DNA from: Solanum dulcamara
Lineage: Eukaryota; Streptophyta; Magnoliopsida; Solanales; Solanaceae
DNA length: 64,000 bases
NCBI RefSeq assembly: GCF_947179165.1
Contig: NC_077240.1
Location: 72,681,501 to 72,745,500 of the forward strand
Reading direction: 5' to 3'
Each line of letters opens with the position of its first letter. Position 1 is the stretch's first letter. Both the position numbers and the translations under genes were made by a program. Of the stretch, positions 1 through 10,419 are shown piece after piece. The notes beneath the pieces were generated by a model, which worked only from the letters and a program-made list of their open reading frames with translations, had not been told where the DNA came from and ran no database searches.

Positions 1-403
1 TTTTTAATAGATTTAAGGGACCGATAAAGATGTATATTTTTTTGTAGTATTTCTCTTTGAAAATCATTACATTTATCTTCCTTAACACAAATATTTCTGT
101 TCTTATTTCTCGCATTAGTTCTAGAGCTTCTTCTATTTCCTGGATGTTTGTATTCACAGGTCTTAATGGAATTAAGTTCACAAGATCAATATGAGGTACT
201 TGGGATGTAGAGGCTATATTGTTTGGCACCCGTGCTCCTATGTTGTCCTTCGACCCCGACTGTCCCATAACTGGGAAGAAAAGACCGATTCCTGCCATGA
301 TGGTAAAGAGGTCTATGTCTTGGATGTTGGGGAAGGTTGATGGTAAGACTCATGCATTTACCTATGGAGGTTGTTGCATGGGGTTGTACAGAGGAGTCTC
401 CCA
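1..403. other. Unassigned flank left of LTR
   Basis: No coding domain, splice structure or terminal repeat is recognisable. Short open frames exist on both strands but resemble nothing I know. The block abuts a copia-type LTR starting at 404. It may be part of an older element into which the LTR inserted. Confidence 0.3.
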
Positions 404-1103
404 TGTTGGAATATGGAAGAATGGTGTTGGAGCAAAATACATTTTAGTATTAAAATAATAATAATATTAATTTGTATGAGTTAACGGTAGAATGTGGCAA
501 TAAGTTTCTATGTAACTCCTATAACCGCTAACTCTTTGTTTGCCCATTATTCTACCTCATTATGCCTTGTAACTCATGTAACCTCCAAGGCATGATTCCT
601 CCATTCATTTAACTACATTATTATCCAGTTTATTTCTATTCAAGACAAGGAAGAATTGTTCCTCTATAAATAGTGGTGTTTCTTCATTTGTAAAGGATAT
701 GACAAATAAGATGAGATGAAATATGTTTAAGTGTGGAAAAATATTTTAGTGTGAAGTAGTGAAAGAGAGAGTTGAGACAAGAAAATATTCTAAGTCTTTA
801 ACTATATTCACTATACAAAAGAGGATATCTATATGTTGAAGGAAGACGTTTTTTTGGTGGAGCTTTAGACTCTTCAACTAATCCGGAGTTGCTTAAGTTG
901 TACAACTTTGTTGGGCTGTTGTATCCTGGAGGGGACAAGTCAAGAGTATTACTGGTGGATCGGTGTAGATTATGCCGCAGTGGGCTTGAATCTCCTTAAA
1001 AAGAGCGAGATATCCGTGCCTCAACCTGAATGAATTATTTATTCATTTTTTGTGATTTTATTTTCAACTATAATGTATGTAATTATGGTATATTACACCA
1101 ACA
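404..1103 (+). repeat. Copia-type LTR (700 bp)
   Basis: The segment begins TGTTGG and ends CCAACA, a perfect 6-bp terminal inverted repeat of the kind that bounds Ty1-copia LTRs. A promoter-like CTATAAATAG lies at 664-673. The bases just inside the right end (1106-1112) read TGGTATC, the start of the initiator-tRNA-Met primer-binding site, but the match then decays. This suggests a 5' LTR of a truncated element rather than a clean solo LTR. The flanking 5-mers (TCCCA left, AATGG right) do not match, which also argues against an intact solo insertion. Confidence 0.6.
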
Positions 1104-1627
1104 AATGGTATCCTAAAAATTGGTCGTTCATCGATGGCTGAAGACTAATCAACATCCATAGATGGCTATTGTAAGCTTCCATAGCCCTCCTCATTCCTTC
1201 TTACATTATTTGTGCCAGGAAGGTCAGATTTTGGATAAGCAGCATCACTTCTTGGTTTTCCATGAGGACATTCAGAGTCAAGGACTGACCCTGAAGACCC
1301 ATTTCGATCCAAGATGTTGAGTTCAGGTTGGGAGATTGGCCTGGTGACATGTAAATGGGAACTACTCCAGCAGTCAGCCCGTTCACTGGTAGTAGACGAC
1401 TATTCCATTTACGCCTTGGGGTAATACTCCTTCATCCAATTTCATTTGTAACAAACAATCCCCCTTTGCGAATCTTATTTTATGTGACATTATCTCTCTT
1501 TTAGTTTGCTTGAACAAATACACATTTCTATAAAGTAACATAGCTTTAAACTTTCCAAGTCACAATTAAAAAATTAAAGTATAAAACAGAGATAACAAAA
1601 TAAACCTCGAAAATCTGTTATTGAAAT
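1104..1627. other. Truncated element interior and SCPL 3' flank
   Basis: 1104-1440 follows the LTR and its PBS-like heptamer but contains no recognisable gag. 1441-1627 is AT-rich and lies directly downstream of the SCPL stop codon, so it should hold the 3' UTR and polyadenylation region of that gene. No clear poly(A) signal was chosen. Confidence 0.3.
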
Positions 1628-4600
1628 CTAAATTGCAATTGAAAAGAGGTTCATCAGATCGATAGGGTTATGCATCTTCTTGGCTCGAATGGCGTTGTTC
1701 TTTCGCGGTGGAGGATGTCCTCTCAAAAATGCTCCAAAAAGTGTAAGAGCTTGTGAAGGAGAAGTATAGGGCACTTCATGAGCTGCACCCCGAACTGTAG
1801 CAAATGTTAAATATGTAACATTTTTGCCTTCTCTTAGCTCTCCAAATGATTGACTCCATCCTCCAATCTGCATATAATCAACAATCATTAAAAGAATCTC
1901 AGAAACCCACCAAAGTACGAAAGCCAGGATCTTTCAGAAAACAAAGTAGTAGCCATGTTTCGAGAGTTGGATGCTTGCCTTGTTACTCCTTGCCGTCCTT
2001 TTTAAGTGTTTTTCTAGAGTGTGACACACCCATTAAGAAATTAAGTTGATTACCTTAATAAAAGGGTCATTTGACTACATTATCATCTTATCTTTCCTCA
2101 AATTTGTTTTAAGAAAATTGATGTAATGACCATTGAGATTTGGGTTATAGTTGAAAGACCTTTTAGAAAAGTTGTAGCAAGGGTTAGTTGGGAAAAGAAG
2201 AGATATGCCTTTCTTTTCTTGAATTCACATATTCTTCGCCTTTTCTATGCTTGACACCTACTTTAGAAGCATCTTTTCCTAAGGTACACTCGATAGCAAG
2301 AAACTAGTGACTTGTTTCAGGTCATCAACTAGAACTTGCACGACATAACATAGTGGGGCCTGTCTTCATTCCGGTCCTTATGTCTGGTTGAGCCTCTTTG
2401 AAATTACAATATCATCATACACAGTAGGTATAAGAAGGAATGCATAGATATTATGATTCCTTTTTTCCGCTCTTCACTTAGCCACACTAGCTTATAGATG
2501 TCCATGTCTTCGTGGATCAAGGAGTTCATGCGAATTAAAAGTTCTGGAGAATGCATTTGTTAAAAATATATGTTTTTAAAATTCTTTTTGCTGTATGATC
2601 CAAATTTGAAAAGAGTGGATGTATTCACATACCTGCAAACCATCATACCAAGGACCATATTTATCTAAAGCAACTAGCTTTAAATCTCCAGCAAGCAGTT
2701 TGGCAATTTTCCTAGTTTGGGTCAGTGGGATTTTTGTATCTTGGTCTCCACTAGAAAAACCAAAACATACACAATCATATTACAGAATAGCAGCTATAAC
2801 AAAATTTTAAAAAGTACCAACACTAAATATATAGTTTTTTACCAGGGCAAATGTTCAAAAATACTCCGAACTATTCAAAATATATCAACTTTACCTCCGT
2901 TACATTTTTGGCACAAAAATATCCTCGCTGTTAACTTGTTGGAGGGCATTTTGAGCTAGTCGACTAACAACAGCAGCATTTCTTGCCAAAAACGTAACAG
3001 GGTAAAATTGACCTATTTCAAATAATTCCGGATATTTTTGACCATTTTCCCTTTTTACAATGCATAACACATGACACACTCAAACTTGGGATGAACTGGC
3101 AAGTAAGCACTCTAACTTTGAGGTTGCACATTTAGATACCTCAACTTGGCCTCAACTGACATTTAAACAATACAACTAATTGTCCTCATAGTATCTCGTG
3201 GACCTCCGATGCTAACGTGGCACATGAAGCTTGGAGGCGTCTAGATAATGATTTTGCAAGTTGGAGTGTTCAACTGACAGAGTGAAGACGAGTTGAGGTG
3301 TATACTCAATGGTGGAGTGTTTACTTGCAAGTTGAGCCCAAATTTGAATGTTGGTTTATGTATTATGTCTTTTTACAATTGTGAAGATAGGAGGAAATTT
3401 GAGTATAGTAACTTCAAATGTAGTAATGAACTAACCTGTAAAGCAGAACTTGGATATTCTCTTTTAGAATATTTGACAGTAGAGGTATAACATTTATAGC
3501 TAAATCACCTCTCTGATAGTGAAGGTGCCTGCAATTTAACATGCAGACTTGTTTAAACCTATGTTCTACCTAACAGTTTAAGCTTTTAAATAAGGAAATA
3601 CACACGCTTAAAACGTGACAGAAAGTAAAAGGCGGAGAGAACTCACCCCAAACAAAAATCCCAGGCATATGGCAGGTGAGTGGTGTTGGCATGTAGTGCC
3701 TTTTGAACTTCTGGTTTGTTAAGATACAGATGTATCCTATCAGTAAGGCATGGATCAGCAATTTTTCGGAGATCCTTTCAAAAGAATAACTGCAACGAGT
3801 TAGGTCCAACTGCCAAGAAAGTTAAAGGGAAAAGATTCAAATATACACCTTTTCATGTATTGTGGCATGTTTTTCAAGGGCTCCTAGTTGTCCTGCTGCA
3901 CCAGAAGATACACATATTGGCGCGAGCAGATCGCCCATATCTGTATCACTTCCCATCTCCCGATTGGTGAGTTCCCACACTTCTGAGCACTCGTTAGACA
4001 TATTATTATGTATTGATTCCAACAACAACCTCGTTTCGTTACATATTGTTCTTTTCATAGTAAAGAGTTCATCAGAAATTGCGCCATGTGACCATAGGTA
4101 TTCGGAAGACTTAACGCTTATTTCAAGATCCAGTAGTGGATTCCCCAGCTGCAAAATTCATTGAATTAAGTGTAGATTCGAATGTGAAACAATTAATCAA
4201 CAAATAGTTCAAGGGTATCGTAAACATTACTGCTATTGATTTAAGCTTGATTGGCTTAACATTAGGCTTTCTGTTGTAATCAATCAGCAATACTGTAAGC
4301 TGTGGAATATAGTGACCTAAAAAAAAACAGAACAGTTAATGAAACTATGCAACAGAAAGAACAAAAAAGACATAGGCGAGTTAGCTATTGTTGCTCGACC
4401 TCTTCAAAAATGTCTACAGGTGTGTGTCGGATCCTCCAAATATGTACTACTTGGGAGGATAGGACACAGGTGTGACAATATTTTTGAAGAGTCTGAGCAA
4501 CATAAGAGTTCGGATATATTAAACCTGCATAACTTTCACCAGCTAAAAACAAATCCGAGTTTCTATATTCGGGGAATTTCTCTAACCAGTTGTGGATAAA

Positions 4601-5851
4601 TTGGAGATTCTCCTTTGCTATAAAAGATTAAAAAGTACAGAATCAGACATTTCAATTGCATTGAAGTACCAAGTATTATTAGCTATTTCTGGAGAAGTGG
4701 TGTACCTGTTGCAACATCATCCCAATTGGTGTAGTCTGAGCTTGTATTCGAGTATGAAAATCCTACTCCAATCGGAGACTCAACGTATAACATGTTTGAT
4801 TCTGTTCGTGTTATAGCAATTAAAATCAGTCATTGTAATCCGATTTTCAGGGTGATAAAATCTTTTCAATATAATCATTCAAGATAACAACAACAGCAAC
4901 AAGAAACCCAGTATAGTCCCAAAAAAGAGGTGTGGGGAGGATAGAGTGTACGCAAACCTTACCACTACCTCGAGGAGGTAGAGAGGCTGTTTCCGGAAGA
5001 TCCTCGGCTCGAGTAACGAATATCAGAGCAGCTAACAGAACAATACAAAAGTAAAGAGGATATAGAAAATAATAAGGAAAACATAACCTAACATACCAAA
5101 GAGGAGCAACAACCATAACCAATTAATGTGATAACTGAAGCACAGTAAACAAAGGTATAAAAATAGTCGTAAGATAGGCCAACTACGAGACAAATGCTAC
5201 TACTACTAGTACAAAAAATAAGAATCGGGAAACTAATAAAATGCACCAATCTATCCTGCTAGGAAATGAGACAACGTTCAACTACATACCAACTTTCTGC
5301 CCTAAAAACAAAAGAGAGAAAGAAACATTACCTAAATTCCAAGAATACTTGTTTTTTATTAGGCTCCCATCTTTCCCTGGCTGAAAAGGACCATGTTCCA
5401 TAAAAGCACCAAAACCCACAGATGAACAACCAGGGCCTAAGATTTTGAATTCAAGCAAATAAATATCTTCTATGTTCAATTCTTCAAATGAAAATCAAGG
5501 TCATGTTATATTATATTGGTCGACTCTTCAAAAATATTGTTGTATCTGTGTTGGATCTAACACACACACCAGTAGATATTTTTTGAAGAGTCCGAGCTAC
5601 ATAAAAAAAAGTGTACCTCCATTGAGCCACAAAGTAAGGGGAAGTGATGCTGCATTTTCTGAATCTGCTTCGACAAAGTAATAAAAGAGAGCTCTACCCT
5701 TTTGAGAATTTGTAATAATATAACCAGAGTGTTGTTTGAAAATAATATTTGGAGGTTGTCCAGGAAGAGAATTTATGAGCTCACAACTTGACTTCAAGTA
5801 AAAGAAAGAAGAAAAGATAGTGAAGATACATGAGAACCATATTGGAACCAT
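1628..5851 (-). CDS. Serine carboxypeptidase-like protein, SCPL45-type, copy 1
   Basis: Secreted or vacuolar S10 serine carboxypeptidase-like protein of the SCPL45 type. Ten exons (minus strand): 5617-5851, 5332-5436, 4706-4801, 4525-4617, 4231-4316, 3849-4148, 3647-3774, 3436-3528, 2633-2750, 1628-1867. All introns are GT-AG and phases join to 1494 bp (497 aa), a normal family length. Exon 1 gives a hydrophobic signal peptide followed by LPGQP and WLNGG; exon 2 gives GPGCSS. Exon 4 carries the nucleophile in GESYAG, exon 9 the Asp in SGDQD, exon 10 the His in RGAAHEVPY. Substrate is unknown; S10 members are peptidases or, in some plant clades, acyltransferases. Its neighbour at 10420-14022 is a tandem paralogue with the same exon pattern. 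Introns hold MITEs and a truncated LINE. The exon 7 acceptor was chosen to avoid an in-frame TGA and keep the DPC motif. Confidence 0.92.
2844..3052. repeat. Foldback MITE in SCPL copy 1, intron 8
   Basis: About 209 bp with long imperfect terminal inverted repeats: the left arm starts AGGGCAAATGTTCAAAAATA and the right arm, reversed, reads AGGGAAAATGGTCAAAAATA. No coding capacity. It is absent from the matching intron of the second SCPL gene, so it inserted after the gene duplication. Confidence 0.6.
3058..3372. repeat. Second foldback element in same intron
   Basis: Ends are loosely complementary (left CATAACACATGACACACTCA, right ending in TATGTATTATGTC). The interior carries complementary stretches about columns of 'aacttggg' and 'caagttgag'. 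It resembles the family at 12979-13230 and 15305-15590, but pairing is imperfect and limits are approximate. Confidence 0.4.
4390..4501. repeat. Solanaceae-type short MITE, intron 4 of SCPL copy 1
   Basis: A 112-bp near-palindrome: it starts GTTGCTCGACCTCTTC and ends GAAGAGTCTGAGCAAC, with inner complementary GGATCCTCC / GGAGGATAGG. I recognise it as a common Solanaceae foldback family. Related pieces lie at 5518-5600, 13748-13775 and 32045-32102. Confidence 0.7.
4885..5322 (-). mobile_element. 5'-truncated LINE (RTE-like) 3' end / TS-SINE-related
   Basis: On the minus strand this ends in a TTG-rich tail and carries the block GGAAACAGCCTCTCTACC, a GGTAAGG..TGCGTACACTC stretch and TGGGACTATACTGGG. 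These are hallmarks of the 3' region shared by Solanaceae TS SINEs and their partner RTE LINEs. The length of about 440 bp, beyond a normal SINE, favours a truncated LINE. It sits in intron 2 of SCPL copy 1. The same intron of copy 2 reads straight through ATCATTCAAG to AAACATTACC at 13573-13590, a clear empty site. Confidence 0.7.
5518..5600. repeat. Degenerate short MITE, intron 1 of SCPL copy 1
   Basis: The same family as 4390-4501: left arm GGTCGACTCTTCAAAAAT, right arm TTTTTTGAAGAGTCCGAGC. The paralogous intron of SCPL copy 2 keeps only one arm (about 13748-13775), so the insertion probably predates the gene duplication and partly deleted in copy 2. Confidence 0.6.
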
Positions 5852-5990
5852 TTTCAGATGAAAAATAAAAATAGAGTGAATTTGAGTGGGTCAACAAGTT
5901 AAGTACAATAATTGTACATTAATACTAAATTATTATAATTAATTGATGGGGATGTAGGCCATGAGGATTTAAATATTACATCAACCTTTA
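5852..5990 (-). promoter_or_regulatory. SCPL copy 1 upstream block conserved in paralogue
   Basis: This block matches 14023-14160 upstream of SCPL copy 2, including AATAATTGTACATTAATA and GGCCATGAGGATTTAAATAT. On the coding strand the block contains an ATTTAAAT stretch (about 5967-5974), a TATA-like candidate about 115 bp from the ATG. Upstream of the block the paralogues diverge. Confidence 0.4.
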
Positions 5991-6328
5991 AATATGTAAT
6001 GCTACTACCAAGAAGATCAAAATTCTCACCCACTCCAAAGATAGATGTTTCAATTGTAGTTTGCTAAATGGTTAAGTATGACCTTGCCGTTACAAAATTG
6101 ACTCACATATGCTCTTGTTTTCTAGCTTAGTTAGTGGAACTATTACAAAAAAAGTTTTTTAAAAAAATAGGACAAAGATCCAAAATTGACCTTTGTGGTT
6201 TGCAAATTATTCAAAATGGCTCCTTTTTTGTTTGCTTCGCTAGTAATTTTAATTTATGTTAATTATACTCAAGAGAGAAAACATAATTAATTGCCTCCTA
6301 ACAACTTTGAACTGGTATTAATATATGA
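5991..6328. other. Intergenic, no feature seen
   Basis: AT-rich sequence between the SCPL upstream block and the CACTA element. Simple phrases such as AAAATTGACCTTTGTGG resemble common Solanaceae foldback repeats, but no pair of arms was found. It ends with TGA (6326-6328), one copy of the CACTA target duplication. Confidence 0.4.
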
Positions 6329-6364
6329 CACTACTAAAAAATGACCAAAAAACGAAAGAAAGAA

Positions 6365-6755
6365 AAGCGGCGGACTGCGTCGATGGTAAAAAGCGGCGGA
6401 CAAAGGGACACCGTTCGTCAATTATATTTTTATTTTTTTATTTTTTATTTTTTATTTTAAAAAGCGAGGGATGGTGACTCTAAGTCCCTCGCTTTTTTTG
6501 GCGGATTTTTGCATCAAAAATATTTTTCATTAATAATTAATTATTTAATATAAACGGCGACGCCGTTCGTCGCTTTCAATAAAAAAAATTATTTTTAATT
6601 TATAATATTTTTTTTATAAAATTTTATTTTATTATTTATAATTTTTTAATTTTTTTTTTAAAATAGTGAAGGACGGCGTCGCTTAGTCCGTCGCTTTTCT
6701 GGTCAATTTTTTTTAAATGGAGCGACGGACTTTGCGACGTTGTCCGTCGCCCCTA
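6365..6755. repeat. Left subterminal hairpin array of CACTA element
   Basis: At least four imperfect palindromes built on GCGACGGAC / GTCCGTCGC are interleaved with AT-rich spacers (for example 6463-6500, 6554-6578, 6665-6700, 6721-6751). Subterminal motif arrays are typical transposase-binding regions of CACTA elements; that role is inferred here. Confidence 0.7.
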
Positions 6756-8834
6756 CTAAATATCAACCACGGGTTCTCCCATTTTTTTATTTTTTATACT
6801 CTCTTAACTCTCTCTCTCTCTCTCTTCAATCCCCTCCCCTAAATCCCGACCCCGATGCTCATCCCACCTCCGCCACAACGCTCCGTCGGCGTCTCCGCCG
6901 CCGTCGTCCCTCCCTCTCTCTCAGGTACTCCGTTCGACCCTCTCTCTCTTCTCTTTTTCTCTCCTTGTTAAACTTAGTTAGGGTTTTATTTTTTTGTAAA
7001 TTGAGAAAAATTTGAATTGTTAGTTAGTTTATTTCATTTATGTTGTTGAATATATGTTGTTAACATAGTTAATTTGTAACATTGATTGTGAATTAGTGAA
7101 TAAAAAGCTATAGCTTTGATTTTAGGGTTTTACTTTGAATTGGGGTATTTTGAATTAGTTTGTGATTTGAATTTTTTTAAGTTGGAGTTGAAGTGTTTTT
7201 GAAGTCATAAAGTTACTAACATTGTTAGTTTGTATATTTAATTGTGAATTAGTCAATGAAGATTTTTGGGTTTTAGTTGAATTGGGTTTTTTTGAATTAC
7301 ATTGTAAATTTGGATATTTTTTAGTTTGAATTGAAGTATTGTTGAAGTTAAACATTAAATTTAAGAAGTAATTATAGAAGTTAATTAGAAGTTAGAAACT
7401 TAGAACTTATTTAGAGCTTCTAATTACAACTTAGAACTTCTAATTACAACTTAGAACTTAATCATAATTTGTATTGAATTTAGAACTTTAAAATTGAACT
7501 TTAGGCCTGATTTTTTAAGTTGAACTTAGAATTTTTTTGGGTGTAGCATTTACTTATTTGAACTTAGATTGTGAACTTTAGAAATTGTGAATTATTTATT
7601 TTTTTCATGAAGTTATTAACTTTGGTTTCTTGAATTGTGGTTTTTAAGAATTAGTTAAGCTCAAACTTTAGAAATGTTGAATTATTGTAGGATATATGAA
7701 CTTTAAATTGTGAACTTTCAACTTAAATTTTGAACTTGGAATTTATGATTTTTTAACTTGAACTTAGATTTTAGAACTTGAACTTTAGGATTTTTGAAGT
7801 GCTTAGGAACTTGTTTGGTTTGTATAAATTCTCAAATTTAGATACTTGAACTTTAATTATACTTGAAATTTGAAAGTTTGTACTTTAACTTAGAAAAAAA
7901 TCAACTTGAACTTTAGAAATGTTGAACTTGAGAATTCTTGAATTTTTCAAGTATATGCATGTAAACTTTAAGTTGTGAATTTTGAACTTGAATTTAAAAC
8001 TTGAACTTTAGGATTTTTAAGTTGAACTTAAGGATTTTTTTACTTGAACTTAGATTTTAGAACTTTAACTTTAGAATTTTTTAATTAAATAGTTAGAAAT
8101 TATTTTGGTTTGAATAAATTCTCAATTTTAGATACTTGAACTTAGGATGCATGAAATAATTAATTAAGGTTGAATATTTTTGTACAAAATTTTAAATGCA
8201 GAGGTACAATCTAATTAAATATTTCAATATTCGACGCCGCCAAGCCCACTGCCACCAACCCCTCCATCGTAGACCTAATTGAAAAAAGTTGAGGTATTTT
8301 TTCCTCTTAAATTTTAATTATTGTATATATTAGTTTTTTTTATTCAATGTACAACACTTGTATTTTACTTAGGATTTGTTTGATTTCTTAGGATATGTTT
8401 GAATTTTTAGAGTGTGTTGTAGTGATAAAGTGTTAGTTTAGCATAAGTGACAACATTAGTTGATCCTATTGATGACAAAATTGATTTTCTTGCAAGATCA
8501 ATTTGTGTCCATCTAGTGTTGACACTTAGATTTGATTTGATTTACTTGTTGGAATTAGTTTGTACTTTAATTGTCTAATAAAATCCAACTTGCACTTTAG
8601 AAATGTTGAATTATTGTAGGATAATATATGATCTTTAAGTTGTTAAATTTGAAAGACTTGAAAATATTATGACTTCATTCGTTTTGAGTGTTTAATTATG
8701 TTCGTTATGATGTATATTGTGTATTTTGTTGGTTGGTTAGTTGTGTTGGATTGTATTGTATTGATTATTATTGAATTATATTTTAATTGCAGGTGGGCAG
8801 CAAAAACTTTTGATTTCTGCTGTCAAAAATATTA
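6756..8834 (+). other. Captured gene-like interior of CACTA element
   Basis: 6780-6925 looks like a plant gene start: a TC-rich leader, then a GC-rich stretch encoding Pro/Arg/Ser-rich residues, then a TCTCAG|GTACTCC junction. The following about 1.2 kb is T-rich like an intron, with many GAACTTTAGAATT-type phrases. A GC-rich exon-like patch follows at 8232-8294 (CGCCGCCAAGCCCACTGCC), ending GAG|GTA. A TTTTAATTGCAG acceptor lies near 8790. No long frame is preserved and I do not recognise the parent gene. Capture of host exons is known for CACTA elements; here it is inferred from composition and splice-like signals. Confidence 0.4.
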
Positions 8835-9215
8835 CAGTAAAAGCGACGGACAAGGTCCTTTAGCCCGTCACTTTTCTGATTTTTTTTTTAGAAAAGCGAC
8901 GGACAGGGACCCTATGTCTGTCGTTTTTTTGGAAATTTTCAAGAACATCAAGAACAAAAGCGACGGACAGGGACCCTTTGTCCCTCGCTTTTCGGGAAAA
9001 AAAAATTAAAAATTTAAAAATAAAATGACGCAGTCCGTCGTTTTTTATTTATATTTTAAAAAAAATAAAAATTAGGGGCGACGCAGTCCATCACTTTTTG
9101 CGATGCAGTCCGTCGCTTTATTAAAAGCGTCGAGCAAAAAAGCAACGGAAGTGACTGCGTCGCTTTTCCGTCGAATTTGACCAAAAAAGCGACGCAGTCC
9201 GTCGCTTTTTTGCGT
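8835..9215. repeat. Right subterminal hairpin array of CACTA element
   Basis: Seven or so units of AAAAGCGACGGAC followed by a short loop and the complementary GTCCGTCGCTTTT. Three consecutive units (8838-8875, 8892-8928, 8955-8995) share a GGACAGGGACCC-type loop. The last units abut the terminal inverted repeat. Confidence 0.75.
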
Positions 9216-9241
9216 CATTTTTTGACAGTTTTTTAGTAGTG

Positions 9242-9740
9242 TGAGTTTAACTTTGATGCACTATTAGTGTATAAGATTTTCTGCACCATCAGATAACTTT
9301 AAAGATAATTATCTTAATTTTTTCTAGTAATATTTGCACCTTTTTAAGAAAATTATAATTATAAGTAGAAAAACATTAAAGGTAATTTGAATCCTAATTG
9401 TATTGCAATCCAAATTTCTTCCTAGTTTCTAGTTTCTAGACTATTTCCTTTCCTAGTCCACTACTTTCTCTCTTTATTGTCATGGCAGCGACGAAGCACA
9501 ATGTTGCAATTCTTCTCTTTTTTATTTTTTTATTCCTTCCGTTTTTCTTAAACTATTCCGTTCTTCTTCCATTTTTTAGTTTCAAAAGATCTTAATTCAT
9601 GAGATTCACATTTATAATGATTAGAATATAATGCGTAACCAGGAAGAAGATTTGAAAGAGATGGAAAATGAAGGAAATTATCCAAAAAAAAATTGTGTTC
9701 TATGGAAGATACAACAATGAAAAAATGAAATTGACACTTC
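9242..9740. other. Intergenic, no gene seen
   Basis: Ordinary AT-rich sequence right of the CACTA target duplication. A short frame at 9548-9742 (minus) has no recognisable domain and runs into the tandem repeat. Confidence 0.4.
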
Positions 9741-10250
9741 AAGAGTAATGGACAGACAAATACTCTACCATAGTGGGCTTGAAAGAAAGCTAGATATAGC
9801 CTCTTAGCCTGAATATATCTTATTTTTCAACCATAATTATATTTTCACCTATACAATATCTTAATATTTAAACGTGTAATCAAATTCAAATTCTCTACCA
9901 TAGTATTTGTCTGTCCAATTAAGAGTAATGGACAGACAAATACTCTACCATAGTGGGCTTGAAAGAAAGCTAGATATAGCCTCTTAGCCTGAATATATCT
10001 TATTTTTTCAACCGTAATTATATTTTCTCCTATACAATATCTTAATATTTAAACGTTTAATCAAATTCAAATACTCTACCATAGTTTTTGTCTGTCCAAT
10101 CAAGAGTAATGGACAGACAAATACTCTACCATAGTGGGCTTGAAAGAAAGCTAGATATAGCCTCTTAGCCTGAATATATCTTATTTTTCAACCGTAATTG
10201 TATTTTCACCTATACAATATCTTAATATTTAAACATGTAATCAAATTCAA
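9741..10250. repeat. Three-copy 180-bp tandem repeat with inverted ends
   Basis: Copies start at 9741, 9921 and 10102 with AAGAGTAATGGACAGACAAA and are nearly identical. Each of the first two ends with the reverse complement, TTTGTCTGTCCAAT, so each unit is a MITE-like palindrome-ended block. The third copy lacks the right arm. It lies between the CACTA element and the 3' end of SCPL copy 2. Confidence 0.8.
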
Positions 10251-10419
10251 ACATTCCAAATCTTAATAAAAACAAAAGATTCCACAGCCACAGGCTCTCT
10301 AAGTAAAACCTATGGTTGGCCAAGTTATATTCAATTATTAGACTTATTTAGAATCGAAATTTTTTTTGGAGAACAGGCGAAAAGAGATTCATCAGATCGA
10401 TATAATAGAAATTACACAG

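Larger units (their letters stand above)
6329..9241. mobile_element. Non-autonomous CACTA transposon (2.9 kb)
   Basis: The ends are perfect inverted repeats CACTACTAAAAAA / TTTTTTAGTAGTG, the CACTA-superfamily signature. The element is flanked by a perfect 3-bp duplication TGA (6326-6328 and 9242-9244). No transposase frame is present, so it depends on enzymes supplied elsewhere. Both subterminal zones hold many AGCGACGGAC-type hairpins, and the interior resembles a captured gene start with introns. Intact termini and duplication suggest a fairly recent insertion. Confidence 0.88.

Noticed and set aside
186..404. 72-codon minus-strand frame beside the first LTR as a retroviral-type gag
   Set aside because: No gag motif or zinc knuckle; it ends at the LTR border by chance as far as I can see.
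404..1103. Clean solo LTR
   Set aside because: Flanking 5-mers do not match and a PBS-like heptamer follows, so a truncated element fits better.
6740..7015. 91-codon Ser/Leu/Arg-rich frame in the CACTA element
   Set aside because: Low-complexity translation of a CT-rich leader and GC-rich patch; it runs across a likely splice donor.
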